A stretch of 53,473 bases of DNA from Nonomuraea sp. SBT364 (GTDB lineage Bacteria > Actinomycetota > Actinomycetes > Streptosporangiales > Streptosporangiaceae). The stretch is from positions 1-53,473 of the forward strand of contig NZ_LAVL01000048.1 of NCBI RefSeq assembly GCF_001083785.1, in the 5' to 3' direction. The position numbers and the translations under genes were made by a program. Of the stretch, positions 36,797-44,680 are shown one piece after another (position 1 is the stretch's first letter; each line of letters starts with the position of its first letter). Below the pieces are notes generated by a model. It was not told the origin of the DNA. It did no database searches and worked only from the letters and a program-made list of their open reading frames with translations.

Positions 36797-37170
36797 GACG
36801 ACACGCTTCTCCCGTGCGCGCACCCGTCCCTGACCCCGGTCTCGGCGGTCCCGCTGACGCTGCGCTCGGTTCAACCAGCCCGGGTGTCGTCGCCACGGTG
36901 CCGCGCGCGCTCTACCTGGTCGTCGACGAGGGCTGCTCCGGCTCACCCGCCAGCTCGCGGCCAGGACCTGCCATGAGGAGGCCGTCGGGCCTGGTCGCGC
37001 TCATGCTGCTCCACCACGCGCGGCGCCCGGCGGCCGCCTGGTCCCTGTGGCCGAGCAGGACCGGGGGCTGTGGAACACCCGCCTGATCGCCGACGGCGTC
37101 GACGTCCTCCAGGCGGTCCTCGTCCGTGACCGCCTGGGCGAGTTCCAGGCCCAGGCCGACGGCGCACGGG
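36797..37170 (+). pseudogene. Decayed ECF42 sigma-factor gene
   Basis: Three frames each hold a recognisable piece of an ECF42 protein in the right order. From 36797: DDTLLPCAHPSLTPVSAVPL then TLRSV, matching the CCHPSLSPASQIALTLRAV region. From 36898: VPRALYLVVDEGCSGS and GLVALMLLHHARRP. From about 37029: GGRLVPVAEQDRGLWNTRLI and ADGVDVLQAVLV. The last shift looks like loss of one base near 37035-37045. Much of region 4 is missing between the first two pieces, and no start or region 2 is found. The gene is dead and lies next to a transposase remnant. Confidence 0.8.
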
Positions 37171-37248
37171 CCGGGCCGGCCGCCCTGGCAGGGCTCGACT
37201 CCGCCCCGCCACGCCCCCGCCCCGCCACGCCGCAGTAGCGGCAGGCCG

Positions 37249-37365
37249 CTAGGTGTATTGACCCGCTGGGTTGTTGGCACGGGTGATCGGTGCGCGGCCG
37301 CCGAGTGCGGTATGGCAGCGGTGGTGGTTGTAGGTGTGCGGGAGGCTTGGCAGAGCGGCGGTGCG
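37249..37365 (-). mobile_element. IS481-type transposase, C-terminal remnant
   Basis: Reading the minus strand to TAG at 37249 gives RTAALPSLPHTYNHHRCHTA and LGGRAPITRANNPAGQYT, the characteristic end of IS481-family DDE transposases (YNHHR-x-HTALGG). Only about 38 residues remain and the catalytic core is absent. The fragment abuts the TetR stop at 37366. No terminal inverted repeat was recognised. It marks an old insertion and deletion beside the ECF42 relic. Confidence 0.75.
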
Positions 37366-37974
37366 TCACGCGTCCCGGGCGGCGGGCGGAGGCGCGCTCC
37401 AGACGCTGCGCAGTGGCCGCATGCCTTCCTCGACGTAGTCGGCGATAGGGCGGTCGCCGCCGTCGAGATACCACTGCTCGAGCGCGGCGAAGTAGCCGAA
37501 GGCGAGAGCGTTCGCGAGCACGCGCGCCTGCGTCCCGGTCATCTCCCCGCTCGCCGCGAGCAGCGGCGCGATCCGCCGGCCGGCGCGGTCGAGCGTGGCG
37601 CAGACGGCCATGCGCACCGACGGCTCGGCGAAGAAGTAGCGGACCCTGCGCCACGGGCTCCTGCCGGCCTGCGGGGCTTCGGCGCTGGGCGCTGCCTCGT
37701 AGGCGCGGATGGCGCGGAGCAGGCTGCCGACGGGGTCGCGGGGGTCCAGGAAGTCGTTGAGCGCTTCCGGGCTCATGGTGTCGAACTCGTCGGCGACCAG
37801 GATCCCTTCCTTGGTGCCGAAGTAGCGATACACCGACGACGGTGAGACCTCGGCCGCGGCCGCGATCTCCTCGATCGTGACGGCGTCGAACCCGCGCTCG
37901 TCGAACAGGTCGAGGGCGCGTTCCTGGATGTCGCGCATGGCCTTGAGCCGCCTGCGCTCGCGAAGCCCGGTCAT
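37366..37974 (-). CDS. TetR-family transcriptional regulator
   Basis: The 202-residue protein begins MTGLRERRRLKAMRDIQERA and has a TetR helix-turn-helix (VTIEEIAAAAEVSPSSVYRYFGTKEGIL). Its C-terminal domain contains ALAFGYFAALEQWYLDGGD, common in TetR proteins of actinobacteria. ATG 37974 is divergent from the small membrane gene at 38089; the spacer holds repeated operator elements. Its stop is joined directly to the IS481 remnant, so the 3' flank has been rearranged although the gene seems whole. Confidence 0.88.
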   Translation of the reverse strand: MTGLRERRRLKAMRDIQERALDLFDERGFDAVTIEEIAAAAEVSPSSVYRYFGTKEGILVADEFDTMSPEALNDFLDPRDPVGSLLRAIRAYEAAPSAEAPQAGRSPWRRVRYFFAEPSVRMAVCATLDRAGRRIAPLLAASGEMTGTQARVLANALAFGYFAALEQWYLDGGDRPIADYVEEGMRPLRSVWSAPPPAARDA

Positions 37975-38013
37975 GCGACCAGCCTAACAGCAAGTGACTC
38001 CCACCTGACATTG

Positions 38014-38069
38014 ACTGTCTGAAACGAGAAACGTACAGTCACCTCCAAGAGACAGTCACTGTCTGAAAC
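38014..38069. promoter_or_regulatory. Operator region with direct and inverted repeats
   Basis: ACTGTCTGAAAC occurs twice (38014-38025 and 38058-38069). AGACAGTCACTGTCT (38050-38064) is a perfect palindrome with 7-bp arms, and GACTGT-N16-ACAGTC spans 38013-38040. All lie between the divergent TetR and membrane genes. Confidence 0.65.
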
Positions 38070-38088
38070 TCGACTGAGGACGCCTTCG

Positions 38089-38514
38089 ATGACTACGCCG
38101 CACCGCACCGCACTGCTGATGCTGTATGCAGGGGCGGGGCTCACCGCACTCGTCACCCTTGTCCCGTTCGCCGGCCGGGCGATCCTGGCCGACCACATCA
38201 GGGCGGGCTATCCGGCCTACGATCCGGGCGCGATCGACGCCGCCGTCACCGCGTACCTGGTGATTCTCTGCGCCGCCGGAGGGCTGGGACTCCTCGGCTG
38301 GCTAGGCACGGCCTGGGCGCTCCGCGCCGGCAGGAGGCGGGTCCGCCTGCCGGCGACCGCGCTGCTCGCGGCCGGGGTCTGCTTCGCGGCCGCCGCGCTG
38401 ACCGTCCGGGACACCTCGGGAGACGTCGGCCTGGCGCCGCTGCTGGGCTGGCTGCAGGTTCTCCCGTGCGTGGCCGGTCTCGCCGCGGTCGCGCTGTGGA
38501 GAAGGGCGCGATGA
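38089..38514 (+). CDS. Small four-helix membrane protein
   Basis: This 141-residue protein has four hydrophobic segments (ALLMLYAGAGLTALVTLVPF; VTAYLVILCAAGGLGLLGWL; ATALLAAGVCFAAAALTV; VLPCVAGLAAVALW) and a basic C-terminus WRRAR. GAGGA lies before ATG 38089. It is divergent from TetR, and its stop overlaps the next gene's start as ATGA. No family with a known role was recognised; it may be a membrane partner of the flavin-type reductase that follows. Confidence 0.78.
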   Translation: MTTPHRTALLMLYAGAGLTALVTLVPFAGRAILADHIRAGYPAYDPGAIDAAVTAYLVILCAAGGLGLLGWLGTAWALRAGRRRVRLPATALLAAGVCFAAAALTVRDTSGDVGLAPLLGWLQVLPCVAGLAAVALWRRAR

Positions 38515-39005
38515 CCGGAACCTTGACCGCCGGTCTCGCGGCTCTCAAGCGCTGGATGTATCGGGGCGGGCGGCCGAACGCGCTCATGCGGCTCGTCAAC
38601 CGCCTCGACGTCCTGGTGTACGGGGCGCGGCGGCTGTCACCGCGGCATGCCGCCGTGCTGAAGGTGGCGGGGCGCCGCAGCGGGAGCGTCGTGCCGGTCC
38701 CGGTCGCGGTCACGGGCTTCGGTGACGCCGAGTTCCTCGTCTCGATGCTCGGGCCGGAGGCGGGCTGGGTGCGCAACGTCCGGGCCGCGCACGGCCGGGC
38801 GGTGCTCCACCGGCAGGGGCGCGAGACGCCGATCCTGCTCGTGGAGGTCCCGGCCGGGCAGCGCGCCGAGATCCTGCGCCGCTACGTAGCCGCCGCCCCC
38901 GGCGCGCGGCCGCACCTGGGGCTGGGACCGGCGGCGCCCCTGCCGGAGTTCCGCCGGATCGCGCCCGGCCACCCCGTCTTCCGCATCCTCGACCGCCCTG
39001 ACTAG
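38511..39005 (+). CDS. Deazaflavin (F420)-dependent nitroreductase-family protein
   Basis: The 164-residue protein resembles Ddn-type split-barrel F420H2 reductases: LKVAGRRSGSVVPVPVAVTG, MLGPEAGWVRNVRAAHGRAV, and HPVFRILD at the end. These enzymes reduce quinones or other small molecules with F420H2. ATG 38511 overlaps the membrane-protein stop (ATGA). Its stop shares CTAG with the convergent TetR gene at 39002. Controlled by the TetR of the same cassette, it may act in detoxification. Confidence 0.85.
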   Translation: MTGTLTAGLAALKRWMYRGGRPNALMRLVNRLDVLVYGARRLSPRHAAVLKVAGRRSGSVVPVPVAVTGFGDAEFLVSMLGPEAGWVRNVRAAHGRAVLHRQGRETPILLVEVPAGQRAEILRRYVAAAPGARPHLGLGPAAPLPEFRRIAPGHPVFRILDRPD

Positions 39006-39577
39006 GCGGGCCCCGGGTCGTCGCCGAAGTACGACAGCACCATCTCGGCCAGCGCGGCGACGTCCGCCTCCACCATCGGCTCGCCGGTCATGCCCATGCG
39101 GTGCAGGAGGGTCCCGACGACGACGTCGATGAAGAACAGGACCCGGTCCTCCGGCTCGCCGAGCGCCTCCTGGAGGGCGATCCGGTAGGGGTCCTGCAGC
39201 CGCGTGGACAGGATCTCGCGCAGGGCGGGATCGCTGACGGCGTCGCTGAACACGCCCGCGAACGCGTCGCCCACCCCCGGCTCGCCGATCTTCGCCGCGA
39301 TCCAACGGAGGGCCGAGGACATGACCTCGGCCCGGCCGGCGCCCTCCAGCGGCACCGGGCCGAACGCGTCCAGGAGGCAGTCCACGACCAGCGCGCCCTT
39401 GGACGGCCAGCGACGGTAGATCGTCGTCTTGGCGACACCGGCCGCGGCGGCGATGCGGTCGACGGTGGCGGGCGCGTAACCGAGTTCGTGGACCGTGCTC
39501 AGCGTCGCCGCGAACACCGCGGCGTTGACGCCGGAGCGAGGGCGACCCGGCGGCCGGGCGGGTGTGGCGGAGGTCAT
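39002..39577 (-). CDS. TetR-family transcriptional regulator
   Basis: The 191-residue protein has an Arg/Pro-rich N-terminus (TPARPPGRPRSG) and a TetR helix-turn-helix (ATVDRIAAAAGVAKTTIYRRWPSKGALV), with a TetR_C_11-like C-terminus. ATG 39577 follows GGGAG; ATG 39595 would add six residues but has no ribosome site. It is divergent from the hydrolase at 39655, with a 32-bp palindrome between, so it probably represses itself and that hydrolase. Its stop overlaps the stop of the convergent reductase gene. Confidence 0.88.
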   Translation of the reverse strand: MTSATPARPPGRPRSGVNAAVFAATLSTVHELGYAPATVDRIAAAAGVAKTTIYRRWPSKGALVVDCLLDAFGPVPLEGAGRAEVMSSALRWIAAKIGEPGVGDAFAGVFSDAVSDPALREILSTRLQDPYRIALQEALGEPEDRVLFFIDVVVGTLLHRMGMTGEPMVEADVAALAEMVLSYFGDDPGPA

Positions 39578-39598
39578 AGCTCCCAGGATATCCATTTA

Positions 39599-39630
39599 CG
39601 CTACCGTCAGTATCGATACCTCAGGTAGCG
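39599..39630. promoter_or_regulatory. 32-bp palindromic TetR operator
   Basis: CGCTACC (39599-39605) and GGTAGCG (39624-39630) form perfect outer arms; GTATCGATAC (39610-39619) is a perfect inner palindrome. The whole element is centred between the divergent TetR and hydrolase genes. Confidence 0.7.
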
Positions 39631-39654
39631 AAACTAGCCGAACGAGGAGAAGTC

Positions 39655-40599
39655 ATGAGTGAGATCGCTTCCGCGGCACGCCCGGCGGAGCCGGACTGGT
39701 CGACGGTGACGGCCGAGGAGCTCGTCGCCTACCGCGACGCGGAGAACCGCTTCCGCGCCTCCGAGGCGGCGCGGGCGCTCACCGGGGAGCCGGATCCCGG
39801 CGCCACGATCGAGTGGCACGAGGTCACGCTGCCCGGCCGCGACCTGCCGGTCCGCGTCTACCGGCCGGTGGGTGCGGACCGGGGCGGCCTGCCGCTCGTG
39901 CTCCACGTGCACGGCGGCGGCTTCGTCGGTACGGCGGTGCAGTGCGACTGGGTCAACAGCCACCTGGCCGCCCGGCTGCCCGCGGTCGTCGTCTCCGTCG
40001 AGCACCGCCTCCTCTCCCCGGACACCCCGCTGGCGGCCGCCGCCGACGACGGCTGGGACGTACTCCGGCACGTGCTGGGGCGCGCCGGACAGTGGGGCGT
40101 CACCCCGGCCCGGGTCGCGCTCGTCGGCGAGAGCTGCGGCGCGCTCATCAGCGCCCTGTCCGCCGTCCGGGCCAGGGACGCCGGCCTGGAGCTGCGGGCA
40201 CAGGTGCTGGTCAACCCCGCCGTGGACGTGACCGAAACGATGTTCGACTACGCCTCGATCAGCCGGTACGCCGACACCCCGACGCTCGGCGTACCGGTCC
40301 TGCGGCTCTTCCACCGGTACGCGGTGCCGCCGGGGGCCGATGCCCGCGCGCTGTCGCCGCTGTACGCCGGCGACCTGAGCGGGTTGGCTCCGGCGCTGGT
40401 GGTGCTGCCGACCGACGACCCGCTGGCCGACCACGGGCGGCGTTACGCCGAACGGCTGCGGGCGGCCGGGACGCCGGTGCGGCTCACCGAATACCCTGAC
40501 ACCGGCCACGCCTTCCTCAGCCTGCCGGGCCTGCTGCCGCAAGCCAGGACGGCGGGGGCGGAGATCCGGGAGTTCCTCCGAGAGGCCCTCGCCCCCTGA
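39655..40599 (+). CDS. Alpha/beta hydrolase, HSL (GDXG) type
   Basis: The 314-residue esterase has oxyanion motif HVHGGGF at 85-90 and nucleophile elbow GESCG with Ser160, where most relatives have GDSAG. VVSVEHRLLSPDTPLAAAADD fits the HSL family, and GHAFLS supplies the likely His. AGGAG precedes ATG 39655. The gene is divergent from its likely TetR repressor. It is the third TetR- or PucR-linked hydrolase in this window (others at 3427 and 7553). Confidence 0.9.
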   Translation: MSEIASAARPAEPDWSTVTAEELVAYRDAENRFRASEAARALTGEPDPGATIEWHEVTLPGRDLPVRVYRPVGADRGGLPLVLHVHGGGFVGTAVQCDWVNSHLAARLPAVVVSVEHRLLSPDTPLAAAADDGWDVLRHVLGRAGQWGVTPARVALVGESCGALISALSAVRARDAGLELRAQVLVNPAVDVTETMFDYASISRYADTPTLGVPVLRLFHRYAVPPGADARALSPLYAGDLSGLAPALVVLPTDDPLADHGRRYAERLRAAGTPVRLTEYPDTGHAFLSLPGLLPQARTAGAEIREFLREALAP

Positions 40600-40603
40600 A
40601 GGC

Positions 40604-41422
40604 TCAAGCGCCGTTCAGGACGGGGATGAGGTGCTCCTCCTCGTAGTCCAGGTGGGCTTCGAGCTCGGTGGTGAGGCGTTCCACCTCGGCCAGCACGTTC
40701 CCGCCGCCCGCGACGACCTTCCGCAACTCCTCGACGAGGTCCTGGATGACGCGGTGCTCGTCCCGGAGCCTGGTCAGTACGGGGGCCAGGTCGGGCCGGG
40801 AGCCGTCGAGGTGCGGGAACATGCGCGTGTCCTCGATCGTGTGATGGAAGTGCAGCCCCTGGCACAGGTTGAGGCAGTTGATGCGCAGTTGCGCGCCGAG
40901 TCCGGCGCCGGACTCGGCCACCTCCTTGCGGATCAGGGCGAGCTCGCGGCGGAAGGCGTCGTGGACGAGCTTGAGGAAGTCGCCGCCGCGCATGTCGGGC
41001 GGGCCGCCGGCGGTCTGGGTGAGGGCGACGACGGGCAGGGTGCGCCCGGACTTCGTCTCGTACTCGGCCCATCCGGGGTCGGCCTCGACGGCGCGGGCGA
41101 AGATCTCGTCACGCTCGGCGCCGTCGAGGACGGCGGCGGTGGCCTCGTACGTGAACGCGCCGTCCTCGACGGTGACCCGCGGGTCGGTCAGGATGTTGTG
41201 GTACCAGGCGGGGTTGCGGGGTGAGCCTCCGGCCGAGGCGATGACGAAGAGCCGGGCGTTGCCCTCGTCGGCCAGGAAGCCGAGCGGGGTGGTGTGGCGT
41301 TCGCCGCTCCTGGCCCCGGTGGTGGTCAGCAGGAGGAGGCGGGCGCCTTCGAACGGCGGCCCCACCTTGCCGTTGTTGGCGCGGAACTGGTCGATGATGG
41401 ACTGGTTGAAGTCGTTGGGCAT
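40604..41422 (-). CDS. F420-dependent nitroreductase fused to a hemerythrin domain
   Basis: The 272-residue protein joins an N-terminal Ddn-type split barrel to a C-terminal hemerythrin/HHE four-helix bundle (about 140-272). The barrel shows LLLLTTTGARSGERHTTPLG, PAWYHNILTDP and GWAEYETKSGRTLPVVAL. The bundle has LVHDAFRREL, HFHHTIEDTRMFPHL, LRDEHRVIQDL and LDYEEEHLIPVL. The His/Glu pattern can bind a di-iron centre that senses or carries O2 or NO. ATG 41422 starts MPNDFNQSII; the ribosome site is weak. The fusion suggests a redox enzyme coupled to a di-iron sensor. It is convergent with the hydrolase. Confidence 0.88.
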   Translation of the reverse strand: MPNDFNQSIIDQFRANNGKVGPPFEGARLLLLTTTGARSGERHTTPLGFLADEGNARLFVIASAGGSPRNPAWYHNILTDPRVTVEDGAFTYEATAAVLDGAERDEIFARAVEADPGWAEYETKSGRTLPVVALTQTAGGPPDMRGGDFLKLVHDAFRRELALIRKEVAESGAGLGAQLRINCLNLCQGLHFHHTIEDTRMFPHLDGSRPDLAPVLTRLRDEHRVIQDLVEELRKVVAGGGNVLAEVERLTTELEAHLDYEEEHLIPVLNGA

Positions 41423-41637
41423 GCTGAAGCTCTCTGTCAGGCGTGCGGGAATGCCGGGAACGCGGGAAAAGGGGGGAGTGGCGCGCGGGCGCTGACGGGT
41501 CAGGCGCTGCCTGTGAGCTGTGAAGTCACGGTATCGTCCCCCTGCGGTCACGGCCTCCATGCCCCCGCCGTCCACCGGGCGACGACACGCGACCTGCCGG
41601 ATCATTACACGCGGGCTCGTCCCTCCTGTCAACATCA

Positions 41638-41669
41638 CCACTATTGCGGACAAACCGCCGCTATAGTGG
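41638..41669 (+). promoter_or_regulatory. Palindromic operator and leaderless promoter of the XRE-cupin gene
   Basis: CCACTAT (41638-41644) and ATAGTGG (41663-41669) make outer arms; GCGG (41646-41649) and CCGC (41655-41658) make inner arms. TATAGT (41662-41667) is a -10 only 6 bases before ATG 41674, so the transcript would begin at the start codon. Confidence 0.6.
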
Positions 41670-41673
41670 AATC

Positions 41674-42294
41674 ATGGAAGGCGTACTCTCCACCGGCCTG
41701 TCGATGGCCGAGCTCGGCGCGCGCGTCCGTGCGGAGCGCCGCGCGCGCGGACTGTCCATCGACCGGCTGGCCGAGCTGAGCGGCATCAGCCGCAGCATGG
41801 TCTCCGAGGTCGAGCGCGGCGCCAAGACGCCGAGCGTCCTCGTCCTGGACCGGCTGGCCACGGCGCTGGGCACGTCGATCGCCCGGCTGCTCGACGAGCC
41901 CGTCCGGGAGGTGCCGACCGTGCTGCGTCACGCCGGCCAGCGGGTCGTGCGCGATCCGTCCGGGTGGGAGCGGCGGGTGCTGTCACCGGTGCTGCCGAAC
42001 GTGGAGTTCGAGTTCATGCGGACCACGATCGGGCCGGGCGTCGACGCGGGGGAGTTCGCCGCGCACGCGCCGGGCTCACGCGAGTACGTGGCGGTCGAGT
42101 CCGGAAGCCTGCGGCTGACGATCGACGACCGGCCGCACGTGCTGCACGCGGGCGACTCGGCCTACTACCCGGGCGACCGCCGGCACGCCTTCGCCAACGA
42201 CGCCGCCACCGACTGCGTGTACTACCTGGCCATGGAGCTGGGCGGGCCCACCGGCACGCACCACGACCAGCGAACGGAGACCCACCATGGATGA
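41674..42294 (+). CDS. XRE-family regulator with C-terminal cupin sensor
   Basis: The 206-residue protein has an N-terminal XRE helix-turn-helix (RLAELSGISRSMVSEVERGAKTPSVLVLDRLATAL). Its C-terminal cupin (FAAHAPGSREYVAVESGSLRL; HVLHAGDSAYYPGDRRHAF) is probably the ligand sensor. ATG 41674 is 6 bases after a TATAGT box, pointing to a leaderless message. A 32-bp palindrome overlaps the promoter and suggests autorepression. Its stop overlaps the PLP-decarboxylase start by 8 bases, so the two are one operon. The inducer may be the amino acid handled by the enzyme. Confidence 0.9.
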   Translation: MEGVLSTGLSMAELGARVRAERRARGLSIDRLAELSGISRSMVSEVERGAKTPSVLVLDRLATALGTSIARLLDEPVREVPTVLRHAGQRVVRDPSGWERRVLSPVLPNVEFEFMRTTIGPGVDAGEFAAHAPGSREYVAVESGSLRLTIDDRPHVLHAGDSAYYPGDRRHAFANDAATDCVYYLAMELGGPTGTHHDQRTETHHG

Positions 42295-43714
42295 GCTGCG
42301 CAGGGCCGCCGGCCGGGCGGCCGGCCTCGTGGCCGACCACCTCGGCGGCGTCCGCGAGGAGCCCGTGTGGCGGCCGGTCGAGGCCGGCGACCGCGACTGG
42401 CTCACCGATCAGGACCTGCCCGAGGCCGGGCGCGGCCTGGACGAGCTGCTGGACGACGTGCGCGGCCGGGTGCTGCCGTACCCGATGGGCAACGGGCACC
42501 CGCGCTTCTTCGGCTGGGTCAACTCGCCGCCCAACCCGGCGGGCGTGCTCATCGAGCCGCTGGCCGCCGCGCTCAACCCGAGCTGCGCGGGCGGCGACCA
42601 CGCCGGCCCGCTGCTGGAGCGCACGGTCGTGCGCTGGCTGGCCGGCCTCGTCGGCTTTCCGCACCGGCCCGGTGGCGGGCTGCTGACCAGCGGCGCGTCG
42701 ATGGCCACGATCATCTGCCTGGCCACCGCACGGCAGCGCGCCGCGCTCGCCGACGGGTGGGACGTCCGCGAGGAGGGCCTGTCCGGCCGCCCGCCGATGG
42801 TCCTGTACGTGTCCGGCGAAGGGCACAGTTGCCTGCGCAAGGCCGCCGAGCTGCTCGGCCTCGGCTCCCGTCAGATCCGCACGGTCCCGGTGGACGCCGC
42901 CTTCCGCATGGACGTGGCCGCGCTGCGGACGATGATCGCCGAGGACCTGGCGGCCGGGCGGCGGCCGTTCTGCGTGGCGGCGAGCGCGGGCACCGTCAAC
43001 AGCGGCGCCGTCGACCCGCTCGCCGACATCGCCGCCGTCGCGGCCGGGCACGGCCTCTGGTTCCACGTCGACGGCGCCTACGGGGCGCTCGGCGTGCTGG
43101 CCGACGCCCCGGCCTTCGCCGGCATGGAGCTGGCCGACTCGCTGGCCCTGGACCCGCACAAGTGGCTCGGCGTCCCGGTGGGCTGCGGCTGCGCGCTGCT
43201 GCGTGACCCGTCCGAGGCGCGGGCCGCCTTCAGCCTGGTCCCGTCGTACCTGGTGGACGACAACGCCGACGAGCTGGGCTGGTTCGCCGAGTACGGGCCC
43301 GAGCAGACGCGCCCGTTCCGCGCGCTGAAGACGTGGGCCACCATGTCGCACCTGGGCCGCGACGGCATCGTCCGCCTGGTCGGCCACACCACCCGGCTGG
43401 CCCGGGCGCTGGCCGCGAGGGTCGAGGAGTCGGGCGACTTCGAGCTGATGGCCCCCGTCGTCACCTCCATCGCCGCCTTCCGCTACCGCCCGCCGTCGGG
43501 CGACCCGGACGCGATCAACCGCGCCATCCCCTCGGCCGTCCAGCGGCGCGGCGTCACCTTCCTCACCGGCACCCGGCTGGGCGGCGCCGACGCGCTGCGC
43601 GCCTGCGTCCTGAGCCCGGACACCACCGAGGACGACCTGGCGGTGCTGCTGCACGAGATCCGCACGGCCGCCAAGGAGCTGACCGGTTTGCCGGACTCCG
43701 GCGGGCTCCGATAA
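42287..43714 (+). CDS. Pyridoxal-phosphate-dependent (group II) decarboxylase
   Basis: The 475-residue enzyme has the group II decarboxylase landmarks: GNGHPRFFGWVNS, LTSGASMATIICL, SGEGHSC with His180 that stacks on PLP, HVDGAYG with Asp262, and the PLP lysine in LALDPHKWLG (Lys292). Such enzymes decarboxylate aromatic amino acids, glutamate or diaminobutyrate; the substrate is not clear. ATG 42287 overlaps the XRE-cupin gene, its likely regulator. No transporter follows. Confidence 0.92.
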   Translation: MDELRRAAGRAAGLVADHLGGVREEPVWRPVEAGDRDWLTDQDLPEAGRGLDELLDDVRGRVLPYPMGNGHPRFFGWVNSPPNPAGVLIEPLAAALNPSCAGGDHAGPLLERTVVRWLAGLVGFPHRPGGGLLTSGASMATIICLATARQRAALADGWDVREEGLSGRPPMVLYVSGEGHSCLRKAAELLGLGSRQIRTVPVDAAFRMDVAALRTMIAEDLAAGRRPFCVAASAGTVNSGAVDPLADIAAVAAGHGLWFHVDGAYGALGVLADAPAFAGMELADSLALDPHKWLGVPVGCGCALLRDPSEARAAFSLVPSYLVDDNADELGWFAEYGPEQTRPFRALKTWATMSHLGRDGIVRLVGHTTRLARALAARVEESGDFELMAPVVTSIAAFRYRPPSGDPDAINRAIPSAVQRRGVTFLTGTRLGGADALRACVLSPDTTEDDLAVLLHEIRTAAKELTGLPDSGGLR

Positions 43715-43800
43715 TGTCGCCGCAGGAATCAGAGGAGGTGAGACCCATTACCGCACGTTCCGTTCGGGTGCTCTCACCTCACGCGGTCCGCCCAGCCTGA
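43714..43800 (+). CDS. Possible 28-codon leader ORF
   Basis: ATG 43714 opens a 28-residue frame, MSPQESEEVRPITARSVRVL then SPHAVRPA, ending TGA at 43798. Its start overlaps the decarboxylase stop. An extremely good Shine-Dalgarno (GGAGGTGA, 43734-43741) lies inside it rather than before it, and would instead serve ATT 43747 or a GTG just downstream. Whether anything is translated is unknown. The frame covers the hairpin at 43735-43780. Confidence 0.3.
   Translation: MSPQESEEVRPITARSVRVLSPHAVRPA
43735..43780 (+). promoter_or_regulatory. Hairpin that sequesters a perfect Shine-Dalgarno
   Basis: GAGGTGAGA (43735-43743) pairs perfectly with TCTCACCTC (43772-43780), with CCC/GGG extending the stem after a small bulge. 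The 28-nt loop holds ATTACCGCACGTTCCGTT. The 5' arm is the near-perfect ribosome site. This looks like a cis-acting RNA switch or translational leader for the PrmC-like gene that begins 60 bases on. Confidence 0.45.
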
Positions 43801-43840
43801 GGCGACCGGGAGAGCGCCCAGATCATCGCGAAAGGCGCTC

Positions 43841-44620
43841 ATGTCACTCCCTCCGCCCGCTGTCGTCGCCCGCCTCCGTGCCGCGGGCTGCGTCTTCGCC
43901 GAAGACGAGGCCCGCCTGCTGGCGGGCGCGGCCGGCACCGAAGCCGCGCTCCACGCCCTCGTCGATCGCCGGGCCGCCGGCGAACCGCTCGAACACGTCC
44001 TCGGCTGGGCCGGGTTCCGCGGCCTGCGCGTAGCCGTCGACACGGGGGTCTTCGTGCCGCGGCCGCGCACCGAGTACCTCGTCGAGCAGGCGCTCGCGCT
44101 CGCCGCCCCCGACCTGGTCGCCGTCGACCTGTGCTGCGGCACCGGCGCCCTGGGGGCCGCCCTGGTCGACGCCCTGCCGGGGACCGAACTGCACGCCGCC
44201 GACCTCGACCCGGCCGCCGTCGCCTGCGCCCGCCGCAACCTGCCCGGCGGTCACGTCTACGAGGGCGACCTGTACGAGCCTCTGCCCCGCGCGTTGCACG
44301 GCCGGGTCGGGCTGCTGCTGGCCAACGTGCCGTACGTGCCGACGGGCGAGATCGGCCTGCTGCCGGCCGAGGCGCGCCTGCACGAGGCGCGCCTGGCGCT
44401 CGACGGCGGCGCCGACGGTCTCGACGTGCTGCGCCGGGTGGCCGCCGGGGCCCCGGACTGGCTCGCCCCTGGCGGCCACCTGCTGTTCGAGACCAGCGAA
44501 CGCCAGATCCCGCCCGCCCTGGACGCCGTCGTCCGCCACGGTCTCACCCCGCGCGTCGCCCAGTCCGCCGAGTGGTCCGCCACCGTCATCATCGCCACCC
44601 GGCCGGCCTCCGCCATGTGA
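43841..44620 (+). CDS. PrmC/HemK-related protein N5-glutamine methyltransferase
   Basis: The 259-residue SAM-dependent methyltransferase has the HemK-type region PLEHVLGWAGFRGLRV, the SAM site VAVDLCCGTGALGAAL, and NVPYVPT in place of the usual NPPY motif. NVPY occurs in a PrmC-related actinobacterial group annotated as putative N5-glutamine methyltransferases, so the target may not be a release factor. AAAGG precedes ATG 43841. The upstream hairpin may control it. The true prmC normally lies next to prfA, which is not here. Confidence 0.85.
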   Translation: MSLPPPAVVARLRAAGCVFAEDEARLLAGAAGTEAALHALVDRRAAGEPLEHVLGWAGFRGLRVAVDTGVFVPRPRTEYLVEQALALAAPDLVAVDLCCGTGALGAALVDALPGTELHAADLDPAAVACARRNLPGGHVYEGDLYEPLPRALHGRVGLLLANVPYVPTGEIGLLPAEARLHEARLALDGGADGLDVLRRVAAGAPDWLAPGGHLLFETSERQIPPALDAVVRHGLTPRVAQSAEWSATVIIATRPASAM

Positions 44621-44648
44621 GTACGGCCGGCCCTTATACCGGGTTTGA

Positions 44649-44658
44649 CTTATATAAG
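44649..44658. promoter_or_regulatory. ArsR-type operator candidate
   Basis: CTTATATAAG is a perfect 10-bp palindrome next to TTTGAC, 22 bases before the ArsR start. AT-rich palindromes of this kind are typical ArsR sites and it overlaps the likely promoter. Confidence 0.5.
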
Positions 44659-44680
44659 CACTGCCTGAAACACTCTGGTC

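Noticed and set aside
41486..41653. Upstream extension of the nitroreductase-hemerythrin gene
   Set aside because: The added residues show no similarity to the family; MPNDFNQ at 41422 is the usual Ddn-type start.
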